From contig CAYVJA010000057.1 in assembly GCA_964451605.1 (NCBI GenBank), positions 1-16,831 on the forward strand: a stretch of DNA of 16,831 nucleotides. Reading direction: 5' to 3'. The notes below the pieces were generated by a model. The model was not told the DNA's origin and ran no database searches. It saw only the letters and a list, made by a program, of their open reading frames with translations. Below, one piece after another: positions 7,640 to 14,940 of the stretch (the stretch's first letter is position 1; every line of letters starts with the position of its first letter). This DNA comes from JAQVSH01 sp964451605. GTDB lineage: Bacteria > Bacteroidota > Bacteroidia > Bacteroidales > UBA4181. The position numbers were made by a program, and so were the translations under genes.

Positions 7640-7697
7640 CCCCCTCGACGCCGACCACACAGAAACTAAAGGCCCGAGGTTGCGCTGCACTATGTGG

Positions 7698-7705
7698 TAT
7701 CCTTG
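7698..7705 (+). promoter_or_regulatory. Candidate -7 element (TATCCTTG) for the carotenoid operon
   Basis: TATCCTTG is one mismatch from TAnnTTTG and lies 24 nt before the crtB start. A TTG at 7680-7682 is nearer than the usual -33 spacing (15 instead of about 19-21 nt). It is the best promoter candidate in the ATPase-crtB gap, but weak. Confidence 0.25.
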
Positions 7706-7729
7706 TTAAACCTGTAAACCACTCTCTCT

Positions 7730-8572
7730 ATGCGCGTTGCCCACTATCTTGCGAGTTGTTACAAGACTTCCGAACTCTTTACGCGGCAGTACAGCACCTC
7801 CTTCTCGCTGGCTACCTCTCTGCTGGAAAAGGAGAAACGAGAAGCCGTATTTGCCATCTACGGATTCGTGCGGCTGGCCGATGAGATTGTCGACAGCTTT
7901 CACAACTTCGACAAGCCCTTTTTACTGACCCATCTGGAAGAGGAGGTACATTACGCACTCCAAACAGGTATCAGTACAAACCCCCTCCTGGCCTCCTTTG
8001 CACATGCTGCAAAGAAATACCAGATAGATCCTCTCCATATCAATGCGTTTTTAGCCAGTATGCGGGCCGACCTTACGCAAACCACCTACACGCAAAACGA
8101 CCAATTAGATCAATATATCTACGGTTCGGCCAATGTAGTGGGGCTGATGTGCCTGAAAGTCTTCTGCAATGGCGACTCTGCACTCTTCGGGTCGCTCGAA
8201 TATTCGGCCCAGCGATTGGGATCGGCCTTCCAAAAGGTCAATTTCCTGCGCGACGTTAAAGAGGACACGCTGGAGTTGGGTAGAAGCTATTTTTCGGAAC
8301 TGGCCGACGGACCTTTTGGGCCGGAAAGCAAAAGAATAATCGAACAATCAATCGATCAGGATTTTGCTGATGCCTGGAAGGGTATTGTCCGGCTTCCTGG
8401 CCGATCGCGCCTGGCCGTGGCACTGGCTTACTACTATTACACGGAATTGCTCAAAAAAATCAAGGGATGTCCTCCCGAGAGGTTACTCTCGGAGAGGATT
8501 CGCATTAACAATCTGCGTAAATATCTCATCTTACTGAAGGTTTCGTTTCTCTACAAAACAAAACTGCTATAG
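7730..8572 (+). CDS. crtB: Phytoene synthase
   Basis: CrtB joins two geranylgeranyl diphosphates head to head to make phytoene, the first committed carotenoid step. The 280-residue protein shows the squalene/phytoene synthase fold signatures: YSTSFSLAT (21-29), the first Asp-rich motif DEIVD (51-55), YIYGSANVVGLM, and the second motif NFLRDVKED (171-179, with D175 and D179 as probable Mg-diphosphate ligands). Length is normal. It is the first gene of a seven-gene operon, and its stop abuts the idi start with no gap. A squalene-type synthase of the same superfamily is the alternative, but neighbouring crtI and cruF settle the role. No ribosome binding site is evident. Confidence 0.93.
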   Translation: MRVAHYLASCYKTSELFTRQYSTSFSLATSLLEKEKREAVFAIYGFVRLADEIVDSFHNFDKPFLLTHLEEEVHYALQTGISTNPLLASFAHAAKKYQIDPLHINAFLASMRADLTQTTYTQNDQLDQYIYGSANVVGLMCLKVFCNGDSALFGSLEYSAQRLGSAFQKVNFLRDVKEDTLELGRSYFSELADGPFGPESKRIIEQSIDQDFADAWKGIVRLPGRSRLAVALAYYYYTELLKKIKGCPPERLLSERIRINNLRKYLILLKVSFLYKTKLL

Positions 8573-9091
8573 ATGGAGCATAAGGTGATTTGGGTCGACG
8601 AAACCGACACCCCGCTGGGTGAGCTTGAAAAGATGGAGGCTCACCGCCTGGGGATACTGCATCGCGCCGTTTCGGTGTTTGTGTTTAACACGGAAGGGAA
8701 ACTCCTTCTGCAACAACGGGCATCGAACAAATATCACAGCTCCTCTCTGTGGACCAATACCGCCTGTACCCATCCCTATCCGGGCGAAACCAACGAAGAG
8801 GCTGCACATCGGCGACTGGAAGAGGAGATGGGATTAAGGGTTAAGCAGGTGACCAAATTGTTTGATTTCACCTATCGCGAAGCCCTCGATAATCAACTGA
8901 CCGAACATGAATTCGATCATGTATTTGTTGCCTTTTCCGACAATGACCCCACCCCTCATCCCGACGAAGTGGCCGACTTTTCCTGGGTCGATCCTGTTGA
9001 GATGCTGAAAGAGATGGAGAGAAATCCGGATCGTTACACCGTGTGGTTCCGGAATATTGCCGCAAAGGTGATTGCGCTGACGTCACGATAG
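8573..9091 (+). CDS. idi: Type I isopentenyl-diphosphate delta-isomerase
   Basis: Idi interconverts isopentenyl and dimethylallyl diphosphate, the two C5 building blocks of isoprenoids. The 172-residue Nudix-fold protein has the catalytic cysteine C65 in TNTACTHP, the Nudix-like segment EEAAHRRLEEEMGL, and E111/E113 in TEHEFDHV, which correspond to the catalytic glutamates of the E. coli enzyme; W151-F152 near the C terminus also fit the family. It starts directly after the crtB stop, so translation is likely coupled. Being inside the carotenoid operon suggests that it balances the C5 supply for pigment synthesis, as the MEP pathway usual in Bacteroidota does not strictly need it. Confidence 0.94.
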   Translation: MEHKVIWVDETDTPLGELEKMEAHRLGILHRAVSVFVFNTEGKLLLQQRASNKYHSSSLWTNTACTHPYPGETNEEAAHRRLEEEMGLRVKQVTKLFDFTYREALDNQLTEHEFDHVFVAFSDNDPTPHPDEVADFSWVDPVEMLKEMERNPDRYTVWFRNIAAKVIALTSR

Positions 9092-9102
9092 TTGCCTGCA
9101 CC

Positions 9103-9762
9103 ATGAAGTCCCTTACCCTACACCGGCCTCCGGCTGCTGAAGTCCGGAAATTTCTTGTCCGGTTTTATCTCATCGGGATGGCGGGGTATATGCTGCCGTG
9201 GACAAAGCCGCTCTTTGTAGCCATTACCCCGCTGTCGTTACTCTTCACCACCGGGCTGCTTGCCCTTTATCACGGCCCCTTTTCCAGAAAAGAGCTTTCA
9301 ATTTTTGCGATTATCTTCCTTCTTGGATTTGGCATTGAAGCGGTGGGAGTGAATAGTGGTCTCATTTTCGGGCACTACCATTATGGAGAGTCGTTGGGCC
9401 CCAAACTGTTCCGAACCCCCCTTCTGATTGGGATAAACTGGTTGTTTCTGAGTTATTGTGTAACCGTTCTTTCGCATAGGATTGGCTCTCATACAGCGCT
9501 CCGATGGGTTTTGGCCCCGTCACTGATGGTGGCCTACGATCTGCTATTAGAGCAAATTGCCCCCCAATGGGATATGTGGTATTGGGAAGGGGGCACTGTT
9601 CCGATAAATAATTACGTAGCCTGGTGGGTTGTGGCCCTTCTCTTCACTGCGCCGCTTCATAGGTTGCTTTCCCGAAAGAGCAACCCGGTGGCCATTCCGC
9701 TCTTTGTCTGTCAGTTTCTCTTTTTTGCCGCGATAACACTTTACAATGCATGGGTAACATGA
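9103..9762 (+). CDS. cruF: CruF-like carotenoid 1,2-hydratase (DUF422 membrane protein)
   Basis: This 219-residue integral membrane protein belongs to the CruF/DUF422 carotenoid biosynthesis family. CruF proteins add water across the terminal 1,2 double bond of acyclic psi ends, giving a tertiary hydroxyl that can be glycosylated. I see about six hydrophobic helices and the family blocks GFGIEAVGVNSGLIFGHYHY...RTPLLIGINW and AYDLLLEQIAP...WYWEGG...INNYVAWW, with conserved acidic and His/Tyr residues at membrane edges. I chose the ATG at 9103, 11 nt after the idi stop, because an upstream ATG at 9043 lies well inside idi and adds a non-family N-terminal tail. The acyltransferase and glycosyltransferase downstream fit a hydroxyl-modifying route. 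Related DUF422 proteins can be carotenoid cyclase-like, so hydratase is the likely but not proven activity. Confidence 0.82.
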   Translation: MKSLTLHRPPAAEVRKFLVRFYLIGMAGYMLPWTKPLFVAITPLSLLFTTGLLALYHGPFSRKELSIFAIIFLLGFGIEAVGVNSGLIFGHYHYGESLGPKLFRTPLLIGINWLFLSYCVTVLSHRIGSHTALRWVLAPSLMVAYDLLLEQIAPQWDMWYWEGGTVPINNYVAWWVVALLFTAPLHRLLSRKSNPVAIPLFVCQFLFFAAITLYNAWVT

Positions 9763-10379
9763 TTACTGCCGGACACCATAGTGTAATTGACCCCTTCTTC
9801 CAGTGGTTAACCCGCACACTGCTGCACAGAAAATTTCATGAGGTGCAAATTGCCTCCGATTTTCGCGACAGCGGCACGGCTGTCCTGTTAATTGCAAACC
9901 ATGTGGGGTGGTGGGACGGCTTTTGGATGTTATTTCTGAACCAAAGGGTTACAAGACGGCGATTCTTTTTTATGATGCATGAGGCACAACTCAGGAAACA
10001 CCGCTACTTCCGCCATACAGGAGGCTTCCCGGTTCAACCGGGTTCGGCAGAAATAAGGCAATCCTTGCACTATGCAATGACCTTACTGAGTGACAGTCGG
10101 AATCTGGTACTTCTTTTCCCGCAGGGAAAGATCCATTCGGCCTATCAAAACAACTTGCACTTTGAAAGGGGAGCGCAATATCTTGCCGACCACATCGACT
10201 GCGATACACAGGTACTCTTTGCTGCCAGTTTTACCGACTACTTTTCGCATCCCCGCCCCTCGCTCTATATCTATACCCAGACTCAGCCGGCATCGAACGT
10301 TCAAAAAGGTCGGCTCGAAGAGGCCTACAACCTCTTTTACAGGAAAACCCTAAGCCATCATCAAACACTTGTTTCGTAA
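9759..10379 (+). CDS. PlsC-like acyltransferase, CruD-like carotenoid glycoside acyltransferase
   Basis: This 206-residue protein of the lysophospholipid acyltransferase superfamily has the catalytic NHxxxxD motif (N47-H48 to D53, NHVGWWD). Where the family usually has FPEGT, it shows FPQGK, a visible deviation in the acceptor-binding motif. Placement between cruF and a family 2 glycosyltransferase points to transfer of a fatty acyl chain to the sugar of a carotenoid glycoside, as CruD does in green sulfur bacteria. The ATG at 9759 overlaps the cruF stop in an ATGA junction, which favours coupled translation; an in-frame ATG at 9750 is the alternative and would add three residues. The superfamily is clear; the carotenoid substrate is inferred from context. 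Confidence 0.82.
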   Translation: MITAGHHSVIDPFFQWLTRTLLHRKFHEVQIASDFRDSGTAVLLIANHVGWWDGFWMLFLNQRVTRRRFFFMMHEAQLRKHRYFRHTGGFPVQPGSAEIRQSLHYAMTLLSDSRNLVLLFPQGKIHSAYQNNLHFERGAQYLADHIDCDTQVLFAASFTDYFSHPRPSLYIYTQTQPASNVQKGRLEEAYNLFYRKTLSHHQTLVS

Positions 10380-11467
10380 TGGAATACCTGGCAGCCCTAT
10401 CGTTTGGTTTTCTGCTTTTGCAGCTCTTTCATGTACTGCTTAACCTCCTCTTTCGCCAAAAGATCCCCCACACCCGGAAGGGCAATACGGAATCCGTATC
10501 CATTCTGATTCCGGCACGCAATGAGGGGAAACACATTGGCAACCTGCTGCGTGTCTTGAGCAAAATGCAAATAGAAAAGGCAGAGATATGGGTATTCGAC
10601 GACCAGTCGGACGATGACACCGCACAAGTTGTAACCACCTTTGCCCAACACAACAGTTCGATCCGATTGCTGCAGGGAAGTTCATTGCCTGAAGGGTGGC
10701 TGGGAAAGAACCATGCCTGCTATCAGCTGGCTCAGGAGGCAAAAGGAGACTACCTGCTCTTTCTCGATGCCGATGTGCTGCTGTATGGCAACATCATTGC
10801 GGATACCGTTAGCTACGTGAAAAATAACCGTCTCGGACTCCTCTCCCTGTTTCCCAAACAGCAGTTGCTGACCTGGAGCGAGAGATGTACGGTTCCCATC
10901 ATGCATTATATCCTTCTTACGCTTTTACCTCTGGTGTATGTCAGGTATTCGCCCTTCACCCCGCATGCGGCAGCCAACGGACAGTTTATGCTGTTTGAGG
11001 CTGAACAGTACCGAAAGTTACAACCCCATAGAATCTTCTGCCAATCGGCAGTGGAGGATGTAGCCATTGCCCGGTACTACAAACGGCAGAAAGCCCGCGT
11101 TGCCTGCATTGCCGGCCCAAGGAGAGTACAGTGCAGAATGTATGGCTCGTACCGCGAAGCATTGAATGGTTTCTCTAAAAACATCTTTGCCTTTTTCGGG
11201 AATGTTCCCGCTCTGGCCTTTCTTTTCTGGATCTTTGCTGCATTGGGATGGATTCCGGTGGCTGTAACCCATCTATTATTCCTGCCTGTTTGGGTGCTTT
11301 TGACCCTGCTCGTTCAGCTAGGCTACGCAAGGGTGAGCCGGCAACCCGCTGGAATTACCCTTCTGCTTTTCCCGGCGCATCTCTTCTTTATGTTGCACCT
11401 GATGTGCAGCGCCCTGTTCAATAAAAAGCGTGCGAAGCTGCTATGGAAAGGACGAAATGTCTGCTGA
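10379..11467 (+). CDS. Membrane family 2 glycosyltransferase, CruC-like
   Basis: This 362-residue GT2 enzyme transfers a sugar from a nucleotide-sugar donor and, by context, probably glycosylates the tertiary hydroxyl of the acyclic carotenoid. Visible features are an N-terminal membrane helix (about 3-25), the GT-A domain opening SVSILIPARNEGKHIGNLL, an Asp cluster DDQSDDD, the metal-binding D130-A-D132, a probable catalytic VED (225-227), and two to three membrane helices from about residue 275 onward. The start overlaps the acyltransferase stop in TAATG. The sugar is unknown. It could alternatively act on another lipid, but its position in the operon makes a carotenoid acceptor the simplest reading. 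Confidence 0.85.
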   Translation: MEYLAALSFGFLLLQLFHVLLNLLFRQKIPHTRKGNTESVSILIPARNEGKHIGNLLRVLSKMQIEKAEIWVFDDQSDDDTAQVVTTFAQHNSSIRLLQGSSLPEGWLGKNHACYQLAQEAKGDYLLFLDADVLLYGNIIADTVSYVKNNRLGLLSLFPKQQLLTWSERCTVPIMHYILLTLLPLVYVRYSPFTPHAAANGQFMLFEAEQYRKLQPHRIFCQSAVEDVAIARYYKRQKARVACIAGPRRVQCRMYGSYREALNGFSKNIFAFFGNVPALAFLFWIFAALGWIPVAVTHLLFLPVWVLLTLLVQLGYARVSRQPAGITLLLFPAHLFFMLHLMCSALFNKKRAKLLWKGRNVC

Positions 11468-12189
11468 TTCTTATTATGTTACTCTGCCTGCTTATGTATT
11501 GCGGAGCGCACTGCAGTGAGGAGCATCCCGATATCTATCAGGCCTATATCAGCGGAAATATGCAGCTGTGGAAACAGACGCTCCACACGCTGGAAGATAA
11601 TAAAAGCCATAGCCCGGATGAACAGTTGCAAATCATCGACTATCACTATGGTTACATTGGATGGTGTCTGAGCCAAAATAGAGAAGAGGAGGCCAGAACT
11701 CATCTTAGAAGAGCCAAAGCGCTGCTGAAACCGCTCGAACAGGCAGGTTTCAGGTTGTCCCTGCTATACGCTTACAAAGCAGCCTTCGCGGGGTTTGAGA
11801 TTGGCCTCTCCCCCATAAAGGCGCCGATTATCGGACCACAGAGCATTGCCTGGGCAAAAAAATCGGTGGCTCTTGACTCAACCCTTGCTATGGGTTATCT
11901 GCAACTGGGCAATATTGCCTTTTACTCCCCGAAAATGTTTGGCGGATCGCCTGCCGAAGGGGTGAAGCAGTACGAGAAGGCACTGCAAATGGCAGAGAAG
12001 AGCTCCGGACTGAGCGAAAAAAGCTGGCACTATCTGCATATACTGGAAACTCTGATCAATGCCTGTTTGGCTGAGAAACAGACCGAAAAGGCTCACCGCT
12101 ACATCCGGAAAATTGAGCGCTTTGAACCCGCATTCAATTGGGAGAAGCACAACCTCTACCTGCAGGCAAAAAAACTGATGATCTTATGA
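11443..12189 (+). CDS. Exported tetratricopeptide-like protein of unknown function in the carotenoid operon
   Basis: This is a 248-residue protein whose function I do not recognise. The N terminus (MERTKCLLILIMLLCLL...) is a signal peptide without a proper lipobox, and this supports the ATG at 11443, which overlaps the glycosyltransferase gene by 25 nt. The rest is helical with TPR-like pairs: REEEARTHLRRAKALLKPLE (about 78-97), SIAWAKKSVALDSTLAMGYLQLGNIAFY (about 135-162), the block EGVKQYEKALQMAEKSS, and EKAHRYIRKIERFEPAF near the end. TPRs act as protein-binding scaffolds, so an assembly, export or periplasmic membrane-organising role for the pigment enzymes is possible. Its stop overlaps the crtI start in ATGA, so it is embedded in the operon rather than a passenger at its edge. 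Confidence 0.8.
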   Translation: MERTKCLLILIMLLCLLMYCGAHCSEEHPDIYQAYISGNMQLWKQTLHTLEDNKSHSPDEQLQIIDYHYGYIGWCLSQNREEEARTHLRRAKALLKPLEQAGFRLSLLYAYKAAFAGFEIGLSPIKAPIIGPQSIAWAKKSVALDSTLAMGYLQLGNIAFYSPKMFGGSPAEGVKQYEKALQMAEKSSGLSEKSWHYLHILETLINACLAEKQTEKAHRYIRKIERFEPAFNWEKHNLYLQAKKLMIL

Positions 12190-13661
12190 AGAAAAATGTA
12201 CTCATTATCGGTACCGGCCTGGGCGGACTTGCCACCGGACTGCGACTGGCAGCCAGAGGCTATTCGGTGCAGTTTGTTGAGAAGGCTTCTCGGCCGGGAG
12301 GACGACTAAACCAGCTGAAAAAAGAGGGTTTTACCTTCGATGTGGGACCGAGTTTCTTTAGTATGCCTTACGAATTCGAGGAGTTGGCGGCCGATTGTAA
12401 CATAGCCGTACCTTTCCGTTTTATTGAACTGGATCCGCTCTATACCGTCCATCTGCGGGGAAGCGAGAAGAGCTATACCCTCTACAAAGATATCGACCGC
12501 CTAAGCCAACAGTTCGAGCAGGTTGAACCACGGTTTAAGGAGAAATTCAGCGCCTACCTGAAACATTGTGAGGCACTCTACAACGATACCGTAGATGTAG
12601 TCATCAAACAAAATTTTGATGGGTTGCCGGCCTATATAAAGGCTCTGGCTCAGGTTAATCCCCGTCATCTTCCCGTTTTATTGCGCAGTTTCTGGCGCGA
12701 AACCGGGCGCTATTTCCAATCGAAGGAGGCGCGGCAAATTGTATCGCTGATTGCCTTTTTTTTGGGTCGCACCCCTTTCGACACGAATGCTGTGTATACC
12801 CTCCTGTCGCATATCGAGTTTTCGCATACCGGCTACTACAATGTGGAGGGGGGTATGTACAACATAGTAACCGGCCTGGTAGAGGCGCTGAAAAAAAAGG
12901 ATGTGACGTTCCACTTTAACACCGAAATTTGCGGCTTTACAGCCCAAAAAGATCGGTTGTTATCCGTATCCGATCAGAACGGGAAAACGTGGAAGGCCGA
13001 TCAGTTTGTGGTAAATGCCGATGCTGCCTGGTTCAGAGGAAAAGTCTTTCAACGCAAAGCCTTCTCAGAAAGCCGATTGCGAAAAATGTCGTGGACCATG
13101 GGATACCTCACCCTTTATGTAGGAATACAATGTCGCCTGCCCAATCTGCATCATCATAACTATTTTCTGGGTAACAACTTCGAAAGCTATGCGGGCAATC
13201 TGGAGCGGGATCCCGGCACACTCGAAAAGCCCTACTATTATGTAAATAAAATTACCGAACACAACCCTCAATGCGCACCGGAAGGGTGCGAAGCCCTTTT
13301 CTTTGTCTGTCCCGTACCCAACCTCCTCTTCAAGCCCGACTGGTCCGACAAAAAAGCCATCACCGACAGCATCCTGGCCGATTTTTCGGAACGCACAGGT
13401 TGCGATATCCGGAAGGAGGTGATCTTCGAAGCCTCCTACTCCCCCATCGATTGGCAAGATCAATTCAACCTCTACCAGGGGGCAGGCCTGGGATTATCGC
13501 ACCATATGCTGCAGATTGGCGCGTTTCGACCCAAAAACTACGATGAGTTGTACAAAAACACCTTCTACGTAGGGGCATCCACCGTTCCCGGAGCCGGATT
13601 GCCCATGGCCATAATCAGCTCGAAACTGGTGATGGAAAGGGTGCGCAAAGCGCAGCACTAG
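12186..13661 (+). CDS. crtI: CrtI-type phytoene desaturase
   Basis: This 491-residue FAD-dependent carotenoid desaturase has the N-terminal dinucleotide-binding motif GTGLGG (residues 9-14, in VLIIGTGLGGLATGLRLAARGYSVQFVEK) followed by RPGGRL. The family C-terminal block is YVGASTVPGAGLPMAIISSKLV. CrtI enzymes introduce four double bonds into phytoene to give lycopene; relatives (CrtD, CrtN) act on other substrates. As the only desaturase in the operon, it is read as the phytoene desaturase. I chose the ATG at 12186 because it overlaps the TPR gene's stop (ATGA) and begins directly at the FAD motif; an upstream ATG at 12138 would add a tail not seen in the family. The stop lies inside a tandem octamer repeat. 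Confidence 0.92.
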   Translation: MKKNVLIIGTGLGGLATGLRLAARGYSVQFVEKASRPGGRLNQLKKEGFTFDVGPSFFSMPYEFEELAADCNIAVPFRFIELDPLYTVHLRGSEKSYTLYKDIDRLSQQFEQVEPRFKEKFSAYLKHCEALYNDTVDVVIKQNFDGLPAYIKALAQVNPRHLPVLLRSFWRETGRYFQSKEARQIVSLIAFFLGRTPFDTNAVYTLLSHIEFSHTGYYNVEGGMYNIVTGLVEALKKKDVTFHFNTEICGFTAQKDRLLSVSDQNGKTWKADQFVVNADAAWFRGKVFQRKAFSESRLRKMSWTMGYLTLYVGIQCRLPNLHHHNYFLGNNFESYAGNLERDPGTLEKPYYYVNKITEHNPQCAPEGCEALFFVCPVPNLLFKPDWSDKKAITDSILADFSERTGCDIRKEVIFEASYSPIDWQDQFNLYQGAGLGLSHHMLQIGAFRPKNYDELYKNTFYVGASTVPGAGLPMAIISSKLVMERVRKAQH

Positions 13662-13684
13662 AGCACCAGAGCACTAGAGCACCA
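13653..13684. repeat. Four tandem copies of an octamer GAGCACYA overlapping the crtI stop
   Basis: Bases 13653-13684 read as four 8-bp units: CAGCACTA, GAGCACCA, GAGCACTA, GAGCACCA. They differ only at the first base of unit one and at the alternating C/T. The crtI stop codon TAG (13659-13661) is made by the join of units one and two. This is a low-complexity tandem array, possibly slippage-prone or an intergenic repeat element. Confidence 0.8.
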
Positions 13685-13717
13685 ATAGGATATGGTGATT
13701 ATTTGCGTAAAAGGGTT

Positions 13718-13725
13718 TACTTTCG
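13718..13725 (+). promoter_or_regulatory. Candidate -7 element (TACTTTCG) for the GH76 gene
   Basis: TACTTTCG is one mismatch from TAnnTTTG and lies 26 nt before the GH76 start. It shares TTACTTTYRCAG with the region before the GH2 gene. No -33 element lies at the right distance, so it is weak evidence for a separate promoter after the carotenoid operon. Confidence 0.3.
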
Positions 13726-13751
13726 CAGAACTGTATTCAAAACCCAAATCT

Positions 13752-14927
13752 ATGTTGTTTCCAACTCGTTTCTCCTTTTTCCTGCTCCTGGTTGCGCTAT
13801 GTGGCCCGGAATACCCGATGAAGGCTTCTGCGCCTCTCTGTTCTGTGGTGCCGGAAAACCCGGGATATTCGGAAGCTGATATAAGGCTGGCATACGATGC
13901 ATTCAACCGCCAGCTGCTCGATCCGGAAAGGGGGATTTACTATCGCGACACGGACAAACCCCGGGAGGTGGGCGCTATCTGGACCCAGGCCATCTATTGG
14001 GATATGGCTATGAACGCGTACAACCGGACCCGGGATAAAAACTATCTGCAACTGGTAAAAACGATCTTCGAGGGGAACAAAAACTATTACGCGCAGTACG
14101 ATTGGAACAACGGAAAGGTGTGGTTCATCTACGATGATATCATGTGGTGGGTGATTTCGCTGGCTCGCGGCTACGAAATTACCGGCGATCGCGAATATCT
14201 CCGCCTGGCCGAATCGGGATTCGAAAGGGTTTGGTCGGGCTCATCGGTGGTGGGCGACAAAGGTTCGTACGATCCCATCGACGGAGGCATGTATTGGAAC
14301 TGGGATCATAAAAACCCTACTGTGCAACCGCGCAATATGGGGAAGATGGCCTGTATCAACTATCCCACGGTGATTGCAGCCATGACGCTCTACCATATCA
14401 CGAAAGAGAGGTCGTACCGCGACAGGGCGATGCAAATATACCAGTGGTCGCACTTTAATCTGTTCGACGAAAAAACAGGAAGGGTGGCCGACTCAAAGCA
14501 CGGGAAGGGAAATCCCGACTGGACAACCACCGTTTACAACCAGGCCACTTGTATTGGGGCAGCTATGATGCTTTACAACGAAACCGGGCAGCAATACTAT
14601 CTGAACGACGCCATCGTAACTGCCAACTACACCCGTGATACCCTGTCGTCGACCGAAGGGATACTTCCTTTCAAAAGAGGGGAAGAGCAGGGAATTTATA
14701 CCGCCATTTTTGCACAGTATATCATTCGGCTTATCGAGGATGGAAACCGGCCCGAGTATATAGGCTGGCTGCAGAAAAACATAGTAACCGGATGGAATAA
14801 CAGAGACCGGAATCGCAACCTTACCTATAAGGATTACTCAGTTCCCTGCCCTGTCGATACCAAGATCAGCTGTTACGACGCCTCTGGGATTCCTGCGCTG
14901 ATGTGGATAACTCCGCTCGCCAGGTAA
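13752..14927 (+). CDS. Secreted GH76 glycoside hydrolase (alpha-1,6-mannanase type)
   Basis: This 391-residue (alpha/alpha)6-barrel enzyme of glycoside hydrolase family 76 belongs to a family whose characterised members cut alpha-1,6-mannan, such as the yeast mannan backbone. The catalytic Asp pair D128-D129 is in YDDIMWWVISLARGYEITGDREYL, and further family blocks are DGGMYWNW, NYPTVIAAMTLYHIT and the YNQATCIGAAMMLYNETGQQYYL repeat near the C-terminal half. I chose the ATG at 13752 because it begins a signal peptide (MLFPTRFSFFLLLVALC..., likely cut after KASA27) and follows a promoter-like TACTTTCG; an in-frame ATG at 13692 would bury the signal. It is separated from crtI by 90 nt and converges on metH. 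No partner mannan gene is visible, so its substrate in this organism is inferred from the family only. Confidence 0.88.
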   Translation: MLFPTRFSFFLLLVALCGPEYPMKASAPLCSVVPENPGYSEADIRLAYDAFNRQLLDPERGIYYRDTDKPREVGAIWTQAIYWDMAMNAYNRTRDKNYLQLVKTIFEGNKNYYAQYDWNNGKVWFIYDDIMWWVISLARGYEITGDREYLRLAESGFERVWSGSSVVGDKGSYDPIDGGMYWNWDHKNPTVQPRNMGKMACINYPTVIAAMTLYHITKERSYRDRAMQIYQWSHFNLFDEKTGRVADSKHGKGNPDWTTTVYNQATCIGAAMMLYNETGQQYYLNDAIVTANYTRDTLSSTEGILPFKRGEEQGIYTAIFAQYIIRLIEDGNRPEYIGWLQKNIVTGWNNRDRNRNLTYKDYSVPCPVDTKISCYDASGIPALMWITPLAR

Positions 14928-14940
14928 TCCGGCATTCTAC

